Shown here: positions 47,369-54,806 of the stretch, piece after piece
Layout: each line of letters begins with the position of its first letter
Numbering within the stretch: the first letter of the stretch is position 1
Source of the DNA: Ancylobacter oerskovii
Lineage (GTDB): Bacteria; Pseudomonadota; Alphaproteobacteria; Rhizobiales; Xanthobacteraceae
Length of the DNA: 64,000 nucleotides
NCBI RefSeq assembly: GCF_018390555.1
Contig: NZ_JAHBGB010000033.1
Span: 186,001 to 250,000 of the forward strand
Direction: 5' to 3'
Program-made: the position numbers and the translations under genes
The notes under the pieces: model-generated
Seen by the model: the letters and a program-made list of their open reading frames with translations, nothing else
What the model was told of the DNA's origin: nothing
The model's database searches: none

Positions 47369-47605
47369 GTGCAGGTTCTCGTTCGGGACAACAATGTCGA
47401 TCAGGCCCTGAAGGCCCTCAAGAAGAAGATGCAGCGCGAAGGCATCTTCCGTGAGATGAAGCTGCGCGGCCATTACGAGAAGCCGTCCGAAAAGCGCGCC
47501 CGCGAGGAGGCCGAGGCCATCCGTCGCGCCCGCAAGCTGGCCCGTAAGCGCGCCCAGCGCGAAGGCCTGCTGCCGTCCAAGCCGAAGACCGTCGCCGGCC
47601 GCTGA
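47369..47605 (+). CDS. rpsU: 30S ribosomal protein S21
   Basis: 78 residues starting at GTG 47369 with GAGG seven bases upstream. [60 protein letters not shown] is the S21 sequence; the basic tail [18 protein letters not shown] is usual in alphaproteobacteria. It joins the small subunit near the anti-Shine-Dalgarno region. A clear terminator follows. Confidence 0.97.
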   Translation: MQVLVRDNNVDQALKALKKKMQREGIFREMKLRGHYEKPSEKRAREEAEAIRRARKLARKRAQREGLLPSKPKTVAGR

Positions 47606-47647
47606 GCGCGCCGGCCCCTCTTCGGGGCTTCCGAATATAGTCCGATG

Positions 47648-47676
47648 AGCGCGGTGACGGCGTCACCGCGCTTTTT
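47648..47676 (+). terminator. Rho-independent terminator after rpsU
   Basis: Perfect 11-bp stem AGCGCGGTGAC / GTCACCGCGCT with loop GGC, then TTTTT, 42 bases past the stop codon. Confidence 0.9.
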
Positions 47677-47717
47677 GGCGTATGTCGCCACGGCGGCGAA
47701 AGTGTCGGGATAGCGCC

Positions 47718-48251
47718 ATGGGCTTCCCCTCCAAGCGCGAAGACGGCCCGGCGCGCGGGACGCGCTCGTCCGCCGGCTTCCTCGTCGACGACCTCATCAT
47801 CCACGACCTGCGCACCGTCCCGCATTTCACGGCGACGGTTGCCGATCGCCTCTGGCACGCCTGGTGGCGCGAGGAAGGCGTGGCGCTCGACGCCCTGCAG
47901 GCGCGCGTCCGGGAGAGCCTCGGAACGGAACCGGTGCCGACCACCCTCGTCGCGCAGTCCGGCGCGACCTTCCTGGGCACCATCTCGCTCATCGCCTGCG
48001 ACATGGAGGAGCGCCCGGCGCTGACTCCCTGGCTGGCGGCGCTGTGGGTGGAGCCGGCGCATCGGCGGGCCGGCCTGGGCACGGCGCTGGTGGAGGCGGC
48101 GGCGCGGCTCGCCTGCCGCGAGGGCTATCCACGGATTTACCTGGCGGCGACGGCCGCGCATGCCGGCTTCTATCGCCGGCGCGGCTGGGCGACGCACGAG
48201 ACCGGCATTGGCGGGCTGGATATTCTCAGCCGGTGCTTCCGCCCCGGCTGA
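47718..48251 (+). CDS. GNAT family N-acetyltransferase
   Basis: 177 residues from ATG 47718; ATG 47682 lies in the rpsU terminator and is unlikely. The acetyl-CoA loop is LWVEPAHRRAGLGTALVEAAARLA (RxxGxG/A), then YPRIYLAATAAHAGFYRRRGWATHE, the usual GNAT C-terminal beta-strand and YxxxG. The acceptor is unknown. Confidence 0.85.
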   Translation: MGFPSKREDGPARGTRSSAGFLVDDLIIHDLRTVPHFTATVADRLWHAWWREEGVALDALQARVRESLGTEPVPTTLVAQSGATFLGTISLIACDMEERPALTPWLAALWVEPAHRRAGLGTALVEAAARLACREGYPRIYLAATAAHAGFYRRRGWATHETGIGGLDILSRCFRPG

Positions 48252-48257
48252 CGCGCC

Positions 48258-48530
48258 TCACTGGCGGTTCATCGGTACGGTGTATTCGCCGGCGCGAATG
48301 CGCTCGGCGAGACGGGCGGCGAAATCGGCCGACGCTTCCTCGCCATAGGTGGCGACCATGGAACGTATGGCGGTGAACAGCGCCGCCTGCGCCAGGCAAT
48401 CCTCGTCGAGACCGTCATAGACAGCCTCGTTCCACGCTTCGTCGAGATAGGCCAGCGCCGCGTGGCGCTCATCCTCCTGCGCCCGCTCGGCAGCGGGATC
48501 GATGGCGGTCGGATCGGTAATCTCGGACAA
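48258..48530 (-). CDS. Small conserved hypothetical protein
   Basis: 90 residues from TTG 48530, which has GGAGG eight bases upstream; the frame extends further upstream to 48698 without clear similarity. SEITDPTAIDPAAERAQEDERHAALAYLDEAWNEAVYDGLDEDCLAQAALFTAIRSMVATYGEEASADFAARLAERIRAGEYT reads as an acidic helical protein, a type I recall among rhizobial hypotheticals. Short, acidic, no membrane segment and no catalytic motif. Convergent with the GNAT gene, six bases apart. Confidence 0.7.
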   Translation of the reverse strand: MSEITDPTAIDPAAERAQEDERHAALAYLDEAWNEAVYDGLDEDCLAQAALFTAIRSMVATYGEEASADFAARLAERIRAGEYTVPMNRQ

Positions 48531-48729
48531 GCTTGGCACCTCCGCGCGTGCAACCCCCGCGCCCAACTCACCATAGCACGACGATTCCGATGGTCCGCCC
48601 AAGTTTTGAACAAGGGTTAACGGCGACCGGGAATTCGCCACGCTGTGTCTTTTCAGTCGCGACTGTTGCGCAATAGCCGCAGAATGCGGCCGCAGCATGT
48701 CCCAAGGAACACGCCGTTCCGTTGGCGCC

Positions 48730-49233
48730 TCACAGCGCGATCTCGAAGGGCTCGCCCTGCATCGCCTCGCAGCCGCGCCCGATGGCGGCGATCGCCGCGC
48801 TCATCCGCCCCTGCCGGCCGAGCGCCGCATCGGCGAGCGCCACCAGCAACGCATTGGGCGTCGCGCTGGGCGAGGCCACGCGCAACGCCCTCGCGATCTC
48901 GGCCTCGTCGCGCTCGGGAGCCAGCGCGCAGGCGGCGACGAAGGCCGAGGCGGTGGAGCGGCTGATGCCGGCGAAGCAGTGCACCACCAGCGGCGCCCGG
49001 CGCGGCCAGCGGCGCGCGAAACCGAGAATCGCCTCCACATGCTCGGCAGCCGGATGGACCAGGCCCTCCTGCGGCTCGACGATGTCGTTGAAGCCGACGA
49101 AGAGATGGTCCTCCTGGCGGATCGCCATCGGCCGCACCACCGGCGTGCCGATATTGATCACGGTGAGCACATGGGAGGCACCGGTGCGCGTCACCGTCTC
49201 CTCCAGGCGCGAGAGCGGGCAGACATGGATCAT
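48730..49233 (-). CDS. Tyrosine/dual-specificity protein phosphatase family protein
   Basis: 167 residues. The signature VVHCFAGISRSTASAF supplies the catalytic Cys and Arg (HCX5R). VLTVINIGTPVVRP near the N-terminus and DIVEP before the P-loop fit the dual-specificity-like fold. Substrates in bacteria of this type are unknown. It is the last gene of the operon; ATG 49233 overlaps the HD gene stop by four bases (ATGA). Confidence 0.85.
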   Translation of the reverse strand: MIHVCPLSRLEETVTRTGASHVLTVINIGTPVVRPMAIRQEDHLFVGFNDIVEPQEGLVHPAAEHVEAILGFARRWPRRAPLVVHCFAGISRSTASAFVAACALAPERDEAEIARALRVASPSATPNALLVALADAALGRQGRMSAAIAAIGRGCEAMQGEPFEIAL

Positions 49234-49862
49234 TTCGGTTCTCCCGGCACAGGCCCGGCGATCTCGGCGAAGCGGGCAAGGAAGCGCATCTTGGCCTCGC
49301 CGGCGCTCCAGGGGGCGAGATGCTCGCGCTCGGCCGCGGCATCGAGCGGGAACGGCGCCCCGAAGAAGCGCTTCGCCTCGGCAACCCCGAAGCCGGCAAG
49401 GTGGGTGGCTTCCAGGAAGGCGCTGGCGCGGTCGGCCGCCTTCACCTTCTTGACCAGCGCCACCGGCCATTGGATCGGCAGGCCGAAGCGCAGGCTCACC
49501 GCGGCCAGCAGGCGCGCCTCGACGCTCTTGTAGTCGCCGCCGAGCACCGCCTTGAACGGGCTGATCATGTCGCCCACCACATATTCCGGCGCGTCGTGCA
49601 GCAGCATGGCGAGGCGCCAGCGGCGATCGAGCTCGACGCCGGCGGCCTGCGCCTGCCGGCGGGCGATCAGTTCGACGAGCACCGAATGCTGGGCGACCGA
49701 GAAGATGTGCTCGCCGCTGGTCTGGCCGTTCCAGCGGGCGACGCGGGCGAGGCCATGGGCGATGTCCTCGATCTCGATGTCGAGCGGCGAGGGGTCGAGC
49801 AGGTCCAGCCGCCGGCCGGAAAGCATGCGCTGCCACGCGCGGGGAGAACGCGCGGCGCTCAA
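49230..49862 (-). CDS. HD-domain hydrolase, YfbR-like nucleotidase
   Basis: 210 residues from TTG 49862, which overlaps the tag stop (TTGA) and has GGAG eight bases upstream; this matches the usual N-terminus (RAWQRMLSGRRLDLLDPSP) better than the later ATG 49826. The metal-binding HD core is EHIFSVAQHSVLV ... RWRLAMLLHDAPEYVVGDMISPFK, as in YfbR 5'-deoxynucleotidases. It probably removes phosphate from nucleotides. Coupled to tag before it and the phosphatase after it. Confidence 0.85.
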   Translation of the reverse strand: MSAARSPRAWQRMLSGRRLDLLDPSPLDIEIEDIAHGLARVARWNGQTSGEHIFSVAQHSVLVELIARRQAQAAGVELDRRWRLAMLLHDAPEYVVGDMISPFKAVLGGDYKSVEARLLAAVSLRFGLPIQWPVALVKKVKAADRASAFLEATHLAGFGVAEAKRFFGAPFPLDAAAEREHLAPWSAGEAKMRFLARFAEIAGPVPGEPK

Positions 49863-50461
49863 GGGCGGGCTCCGGCGCGGCCGAACGTCCGGGCGCCATG
49901 CCGGTGGCAAGTGACGAGATGGTCGTCGACCATGCCCACCGCCTGCATGAAGGCATAGACGATGGTGGGCCCGACGAAATTGAAGCCGCGGCCCTTCAGC
50001 TCCTTCGACATCGCCTGGGCCACGGGAGAGGTGACGATCGGCGCGCCTCCCTCCTCGCAGCGATTGTCCAGCGTCGGTCCGTTGATGCCCCAGAGCAGCG
50101 CCGAGAAGCCGGGTCCCTTCTCCATGATGTCGAGAAAGGAGCGGGCGGAGCGGATGGTCGCCTCGATCTTGGCGCGGTTGCGCACGATGCCGGCATCCTG
50201 CATCAGCGCCTCGACCTTCTCCGGGCCGTAGCCGGCGATGATCTCCGGCCGGAAGCCGTCAAAGGCGCGACGGAACTGGTCGCGCTTGCGCAATATGGTG
50301 ATCCAGGCGAGGCCGGCCTGGAACCCGTCGAGGATGAGCTTCTCGAACAAGGCGCGGTCGTCATGCTCCGGCACGCCCCATTCCTCGTCGTGATAGGCGA
50401 CGTAGAGCGGATCGGTGCCGCACCAGCGGCAGCGGTGGAGGCCATCGGCATGGACAGGCAT
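49859..50461 (-). CDS. tag: DNA-3-methyladenine glycosylase I
   Basis: 200 residues. RCRWCGTDPLYVAYHDEEWGVP and the C-terminal HLVTCHRH supply the Cys and His ligands of the Tag structural zinc. FEKLILDGFQAGLAWITILRKRDQFRRAFDGF and FVGPTIVYAFMQAVGMVDDH are family blocks. It removes 3-methyladenine from alkylated DNA. ATG 50461 shares one base with the ygfZ stop (TGATG). Confidence 0.95.
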   Translation of the reverse strand: MPVHADGLHRCRWCGTDPLYVAYHDEEWGVPEHDDRALFEKLILDGFQAGLAWITILRKRDQFRRAFDGFRPEIIAGYGPEKVEALMQDAGIVRNRAKIEATIRSARSFLDIMEKGPGFSALLWGINGPTLDNRCEEGGAPIVTSPVAQAMSKELKGRGFNFVGPTIVYAFMQAVGMVDDHLVTCHRHGARTFGRAGARP

Positions 50462-51306
50462 CAGGCGGCGCTCCCGGTTCCCGGAATGGCGAAGCTGGCC
50501 CAATCGAGCCTCTCGGGCACCAGCGTCACCCCGTCGGCCTCGATGGCCAACCCGGATTCGCGCGCCTCCGCCAACCGGTCCAGCCGGATCAGCGCGAGCA
50601 CCCGCCCCTCCACCCCGGAGCCGACGGTACCGAGCGTCTTGCCGCCGGCGAGGATAGCCGTGCCGGGCGCCGGCGCCGGGCCGCACACCGCGAAGGGGAC
50701 GACGCGGGTGCGGGCGGTGCCGCGGTGCTGCATGCGGCTGACGATCTCCTGGCCGACATAGCAGCCTTTGTCGAAGTCGATGCCGTGCAGCTGGTCCATG
50801 TCCGCCTCGTGCGGGAAGGCGTCGGCATAGGCGAAGTCGCGTCCGCCTTCCGGCACGCCGAGGGCGACGCGATGCGCCTGCCAGGCGGCCTCGTCGGCAT
50901 CCTCGGCGACGGCCACACCCGGAGGCAGAAGGAAACGGATGCCGAGCGCGGGCAGCCGGGGGTCGGCGAAGGCGGCCACGCCGGCCGGCGGCTCCGCGCC
51001 GTTCCAGGCGATGCCGACGCGCCAGCCCTCCAGGGCGGCGATCTCCACTTTGGCCCGCAGCCGGTAGAGGGTGAGGCGCTTCAGGAGGTCGGGCAGGCGG
51101 TCCGCCGGCACGTCGAGGCGGAAGCCTTCCTCGACGGCATAGACGAACATGTCGGCGATGATCTTGCCCTGCGGGGTCAGCAGGGCTGCATAGCGCGCGG
51201 TCCCGGGTGCCGGCGTGCGGGCGGTGAGCAGGTTGTCGAGGAAATGCGCCGCATCGGCTCCGTCGATCCGGGCGAGGGCACGCTGGCCGAAAAGAGCGAT
51301 GGGCAT
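50461..51306 (-). CDS. ygfZ: Folate-binding protein YgfZ (GcvT-related)
   Basis: 281 residues. The signature DFDKGCYVGQEIVSRMQHRG (KGCYxGQE) identifies YgfZ, a tetrahydrofolate-binding protein that assists Fe-S cluster assembly and repair of radical-SAM enzymes. The GcvT-like N-domain begins ALFGQRALARIDGADAAHFLDNLLTA. ATG 51306 has GGGAG eight bases upstream. First gene of the operon ygfZ-tag-HD hydrolase-phosphatase. Confidence 0.93.
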   Translation of the reverse strand: MPIALFGQRALARIDGADAAHFLDNLLTARTPAPGTARYAALLTPQGKIIADMFVYAVEEGFRLDVPADRLPDLLKRLTLYRLRAKVEIAALEGWRVGIAWNGAEPPAGVAAFADPRLPALGIRFLLPPGVAVAEDADEAAWQAHRVALGVPEGGRDFAYADAFPHEADMDQLHGIDFDKGCYVGQEIVSRMQHRGTARTRVVPFAVCGPAPAPGTAILAGGKTLGTVGSGVEGRVLALIRLDRLAEARESGLAIEADGVTLVPERLDWASFAIPGTGSAA

Positions 51307-51465
51307 GCAGCCGTCTCCCGCACGACGCGCCGTGGCGGCGCCGACTCGGCCGGCGGACCGGCCGTTCCGCACAGGTAAAGCGAGCCGGCGGTGCGGGCAA
51401 GGGCGGAAGGCGAGAAGCGCGGAAGGCGAGAAGCGCGGAAGGCGAGAAGCCCGGAACGGTTCGGC

Positions 51466-52269
51466 TCAGCTGCGGCGCGGCGCGGCGGGAACGCCGATGT
51501 CGGTGCCGTGTCCGGCGAGGTCGGCCGCGGGATAGACACCCGTCAGCACCTCGTCGAAATGGCGGCGCACCGCGTCGCTGCAATCGCAGCTGATCTGCCG
51601 CAGCCGGGCCGCGTCCCTCACCACCAGCCGTCCCCGCCGCGTGTCCACGGCACCGGTTTCGCGCAGGGTGTTGAGCACCCGTCCCATATAGGAACGCCCC
51701 ACCGCCAGCATGGCGGCCAGCTGTTCCTGAGTCAGGCGCACATTCTCGTCGCCGGTGCGATCCATGGCGCCGATGAGCCATTTGGCGGTACGCTGCTCGA
51801 TGGAATGGGCAGCGTTGCACGCCACCGACTGGAAGATCTGCGCCAGCAGGCAATCGGCATAGCGCGCGAACAGATGGCGCAGGGTCAGGGACTGGCCCTT
51901 GGCGCGCTCGAGCTCGCCGCTGTCGAGCCGCAGCAGCGGCCCGCCGATCTGCACCTGCGCCCGGCAATAGGCCGGCAGCCGCCCCTGGCTGACGATGCCG
52001 CCGACCGCTCCCTCGCGGCCGATCATGCCGACCTCGGCAGGACGCCCGTCGTCGAGCACCACCATGAAGGAAACCAGCGTCGGGCCGCAGGGGAAATAGA
52101 CGGTGCGCACATCGTCGCCGGGCTCGTAGAGCACGGCACCGGCCGGCCGCTCGAACCGCATCAGATGCCCGCGCAGCAGCGCGAAATCCGCCGCCCGCAA
52201 CGCCGCGAGCAGGTTGTTGCCGGTCGCCGTCCCACCGAAAACGCCGCTGCCGCCAGCCGTGACCGCCAT
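51466..52269 (-). CDS. Crp/Fnr family transcriptional regulator
   Basis: 267 residues. The cyclic-nucleotide-binding-like N-domain (FERPAGAVLYEPGDDVRTVYFPCGPTLVSFMVVLDDGRPAEVGMIGREGAVGG) is followed by a Crp-type HTH (NVRLTQEQLAAMLAVGRSYMGRVLNTLRETGAVDTRRGRLVVRDAARL). No N-terminal Cys cluster of the Fnr type. Six cysteines (PCGP, YCRAQ, DCLL, ACNAA, SCDC) are scattered. The signal is unknown. Divergent from dihydroorotase with 178 bases between. Confidence 0.88.
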   Translation of the reverse strand: MAVTAGGSGVFGGTATGNNLLAALRAADFALLRGHLMRFERPAGAVLYEPGDDVRTVYFPCGPTLVSFMVVLDDGRPAEVGMIGREGAVGGIVSQGRLPAYCRAQVQIGGPLLRLDSGELERAKGQSLTLRHLFARYADCLLAQIFQSVACNAAHSIEQRTAKWLIGAMDRTGDENVRLTQEQLAAMLAVGRSYMGRVLNTLRETGAVDTRRGRLVVRDAARLRQISCDCSDAVRRHFDEVLTGVYPAADLAGHGTDIGVPAAPRRS

Positions 52270-52447
52270 TCCGCCCTCCCTGCGCGTCTGCGCCTTAAAC
52301 GCCCGGAGGCGCCGAAATGTTCACTGGAGCGCAGAAGCCGCTCTCTGCGTGGCGCGGATACCGGACGGATCGGGCCTGTTGCGCGTGGCCTTGCGGACGG
52401 AACTGGGCTAAGAGCCCGGCAGCGCTTCCATGACCAGCGGGGACACC

Positions 52448-53782
52448 ATGACCCAGACCTTCGACCTTCTCCTCAAGGGCGGCACCGTGGTGAACCAGGA
52501 CGGCATCGCCACGCGCGATGTCGGCGTGACCGCCGGGCGGATCGCCGGCATCGGCGCCTTCGACGCGGCGCAGGCCGGCGAGACGATCGATTGCAGCGGG
52601 CTGCATGTGCTGCCGGGGGTGATCGACACCCAGGTGCATTTCCGCGAGCCCGGCATGGAGCACAAGGAAGACCTAGAGACCGGCTCCCGCGCCGCGGTGA
52701 TGGGCGGGGTGACGGCGGTGTTCGAGATGCCCAACACCAATCCGCTCACCACCTCGGCCAGCGCGCTGGAGGACAAGATCGCCCGCGCCACCGGGCGCAT
52801 GCATTGCGACTTCGCCTTCTTCGTGGGCGGCACGCATGACAATGTGAAGGACCTGCCGGAGTTGGAGATGCTGCCCGGTGCGGCCGGCATCAAGGTGTTC
52901 ATCGGCTCCTCCACCGGCTCGCTGCTGGTGGCCGACGATCCCGGCGTGCGCGAGATCCTGAAGGTGATCCGCCGCCGCGCCTCCTTCCATTGCGAGGACG
53001 AGCCGCGCCTCGCCGAGCGCAAGGGCCTGCGCGTGCCGGGCGACGCCGCTTCGCATCCGGTGTGGCGCGACGAGATCGCGGCGCTGACCGCCACCACCCG
53101 CCTCGTCAATCTCGCCCGCGAGGTCGGCAAGCGCGTGCATGTGCTGCATGTCACCTCGGCGGAGGAGATGGCGTTCCTGCGCGACAACAAGGATGTCGCC
53201 ACGGTGGAGGTGACGCCGCATCACCTCACCATGGACGCGAGCTGGTACGCCCGCCTCGGCTCGCTGGTGCAGATGAACCCGCCCGTGCGCGAGGCGCGCC
53301 ACCGCGCCGCGCTGTGGCAGGCGCTGGCGGACGGCGTGGTCGACGTGCTCGGCTCCGACCATGCGCCGCACACGCTGGAAGAGAAGGCCAAGCCCTATCC
53401 CGACAGCCCCTCCGGCATGACCGGCGTGCAGACGCTGGTGCCGATGATGCTCGATCATGTGAATGCCGGACGGCTGACGCTGGAGCGCTTCGTCGACCTC
53501 GCCAGCGCCGGGCCGGCGCGCATCTTCAACATCGCCACCAAGGGGCGGATCGCGGTCGGCTACGACGCCGACTTCACCGTGGTCGACCTGAAGCGGCGCG
53601 AGACCATCCGCAATGGCTGGATCGCCTCGCGGCCCGGCTGGACGCCATATGACGGGGTGGAAGTCACCGGCTGGCCGGTCGGCACCTTCCTGCGCGGCGC
53701 CAAGGTGATGTGGGAGGGCGAGCTGACGACGCCGTCCTCCGGCGCGCCGGTGCGCTTCATGGATGCGCTGAAGCCGCTGTGA
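52448..53782 (+). CDS. Dihydroorotase (class I, allantoinase-related)
   Basis: 444 residues from ATG 52448 (ATG 52430 in frame is an alternative). Metal ligands are in VIDTQVHFREPGMEHKED, the carboxylated-lysine segment GIKVFIGSSTGSLL, HCEDEPRL, VHVLHVTSAEEM and GSDHAPHTLEEK. It closes carbamoyl-aspartate to dihydroorotate for pyrimidine synthesis. Allantoinase or a hydantoinase-like activity cannot be excluded, since these share the fold. No pyrB neighbour is present. Confidence 0.88.
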   Translation: MTQTFDLLLKGGTVVNQDGIATRDVGVTAGRIAGIGAFDAAQAGETIDCSGLHVLPGVIDTQVHFREPGMEHKEDLETGSRAAVMGGVTAVFEMPNTNPLTTSASALEDKIARATGRMHCDFAFFVGGTHDNVKDLPELEMLPGAAGIKVFIGSSTGSLLVADDPGVREILKVIRRRASFHCEDEPRLAERKGLRVPGDAASHPVWRDEIAALTATTRLVNLAREVGKRVHVLHVTSAEEMAFLRDNKDVATVEVTPHHLTMDASWYARLGSLVQMNPPVREARHRAALWQALADGVVDVLGSDHAPHTLEEKAKPYPDSPSGMTGVQTLVPMMLDHVNAGRLTLERFVDLASAGPARIFNIATKGRIAVGYDADFTVVDLKRRETIRNGWIASRPGWTPYDGVEVTGWPVGTFLRGAKVMWEGELTTPSSGAPVRFMDALKPL

Positions 53783-53828
53783 GGCGAGTGCGCCTACCCG
53801 AGGACGCGCGATAAACTAGATGACCGTC

Positions 53829-53851
53829 ATGCCCGGCCTTGTGCCGGGCAT
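53829..53851. repeat. GTGGAT..ATGACG hairpin repeat, copy 2
   Basis: Arms ATGCCCGGC and GCCGGGCAT (9 bp) around loop CTTGT, after GACCGTC. Between dihydroorotase and truA. Confidence 0.7.
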
Positions 53852-53905
53852 CCGCGCCTTTTCCGCGCCACAGTGTTTCTGCCCGAGCCGGGTCGGACTG
53901 CGTGG

Positions 53906-53928
53906 ATGGCCGGGTCAAGCCCGGCCAT
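53906..53928. repeat. GTGGAT..ATGACG hairpin repeat, copy 3
   Basis: Arms ATGGCCGGG and CCCGGCCAT around loop TCAAG, flanked by CGTGG and GACG. With copy 2 it lies between the convergent dihydroorotase and truA genes and may end both messages. Confidence 0.7.
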
Positions 53929-53953
53929 GACGTTGCATGAGCGGGTATTGGGC

Positions 53954-54703
53954 TCAATACGTCACTTCCGCCAGATACAGCCCCGCCGAGGGCGCCATCG
54001 GGCCGCAGCGCGTGCGGTCCCTCGCCTCCAGCGCCGCCTTGACGTCGCCGGGCGTCCAGGCGCCCTCGCCGACCTTCACCAGCGTGCCGACCATCGAGCG
54101 CACCTGATGGTGCAGGAAGGACCGCGCGGCGGCATGGACGCGGATCTCGGTGCCGACATCGAGCGACACCTGCTCCACCTCCAGCCGGTCCAGCGTCTTC
54201 ACCGGCGAATTGGCCTGGCAGCCAATGGCGCGGAAGGTGGTGAAGTCGTGCCGGCCGATCAGCTGCCTGGCGCCCTCTGCCATCGCGGCCGCGTCGAGCG
54301 GGCGCAGCACCCGCCAGGCCCGGTCGCGGTCGAGCACCAGATCGGGCCGGCGCACGATGATGCGGTAGAGATAGCGCCGGCCGATCGCCGAGAAGCGGGC
54401 ATGGAAATCGTCCGCCGCCCGCTCCGCCGCCAGCACCGCCACCGGCAGCGGGCGCAGATGCGCGTTCATCGCGTCGCGCACCGTATCGGGGCGCCACTCC
54501 TTCGCCAGCTCGACATGCGCCACCTGCCCGGTGGCATGCACGCCGGCATCGGTGCGCCCGGCACCGTGGACCTGCACCCGCTCGCCGGTGAAGCGTTCGA
54601 CCGCATCGGTGAGTGCGCCCTGCACCGAGGCGCCCTCGGCCTGGATCTGCCAGCCGACGAAGGGCGTGCCGTCATATTCGATGGTGAGCTTGTAGCGGGG
54701 CAT
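53954..54703 (-). CDS. truA: tRNA pseudouridine(38-40) synthase TruA
   Basis: 249 residues. The catalytic Asp is in [46 protein letters not shown] is the family N-terminus and [20 protein letters not shown] the C-terminal block. It modifies the tRNA anticodon arm. Divergent from polA. Confidence 0.97.
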   Translation of the reverse strand: MPRYKLTIEYDGTPFVGWQIQAEGASVQGALTDAVERFTGERVQVHGAGRTDAGVHATGQVAHVELAKEWRPDTVRDAMNAHLRPLPVAVLAAERAADDFHARFSAIGRRYLYRIIVRRPDLVLDRDRAWRVLRPLDAAAMAEGARQLIGRHDFTTFRAIGCQANSPVKTLDRLEVEQVSLDVGTEIRVHAAARSFLHHQVRSMVGTLVKVGEGAWTPGDVKAALEARDRTRCGPMAPSAGLYLAEVTY

Positions 54704-54806
54704 GCGGCTCTCTAGCGCCGTCTCGCTTCCGCGTCACTATCTCGCCTTCCGCCCTTGCCCCGGCGGGCGGGCTTGGGCATCGTGCGCGCCCGACACGGAG
54801 CCCGAC

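Noticed and set aside
47682..47717. Extended N-terminus of the GNAT protein from ATG 47682
   Set aside because: That codon abuts the rpsU terminator and lacks a ribosome-binding site; ATG 47718 is better placed.
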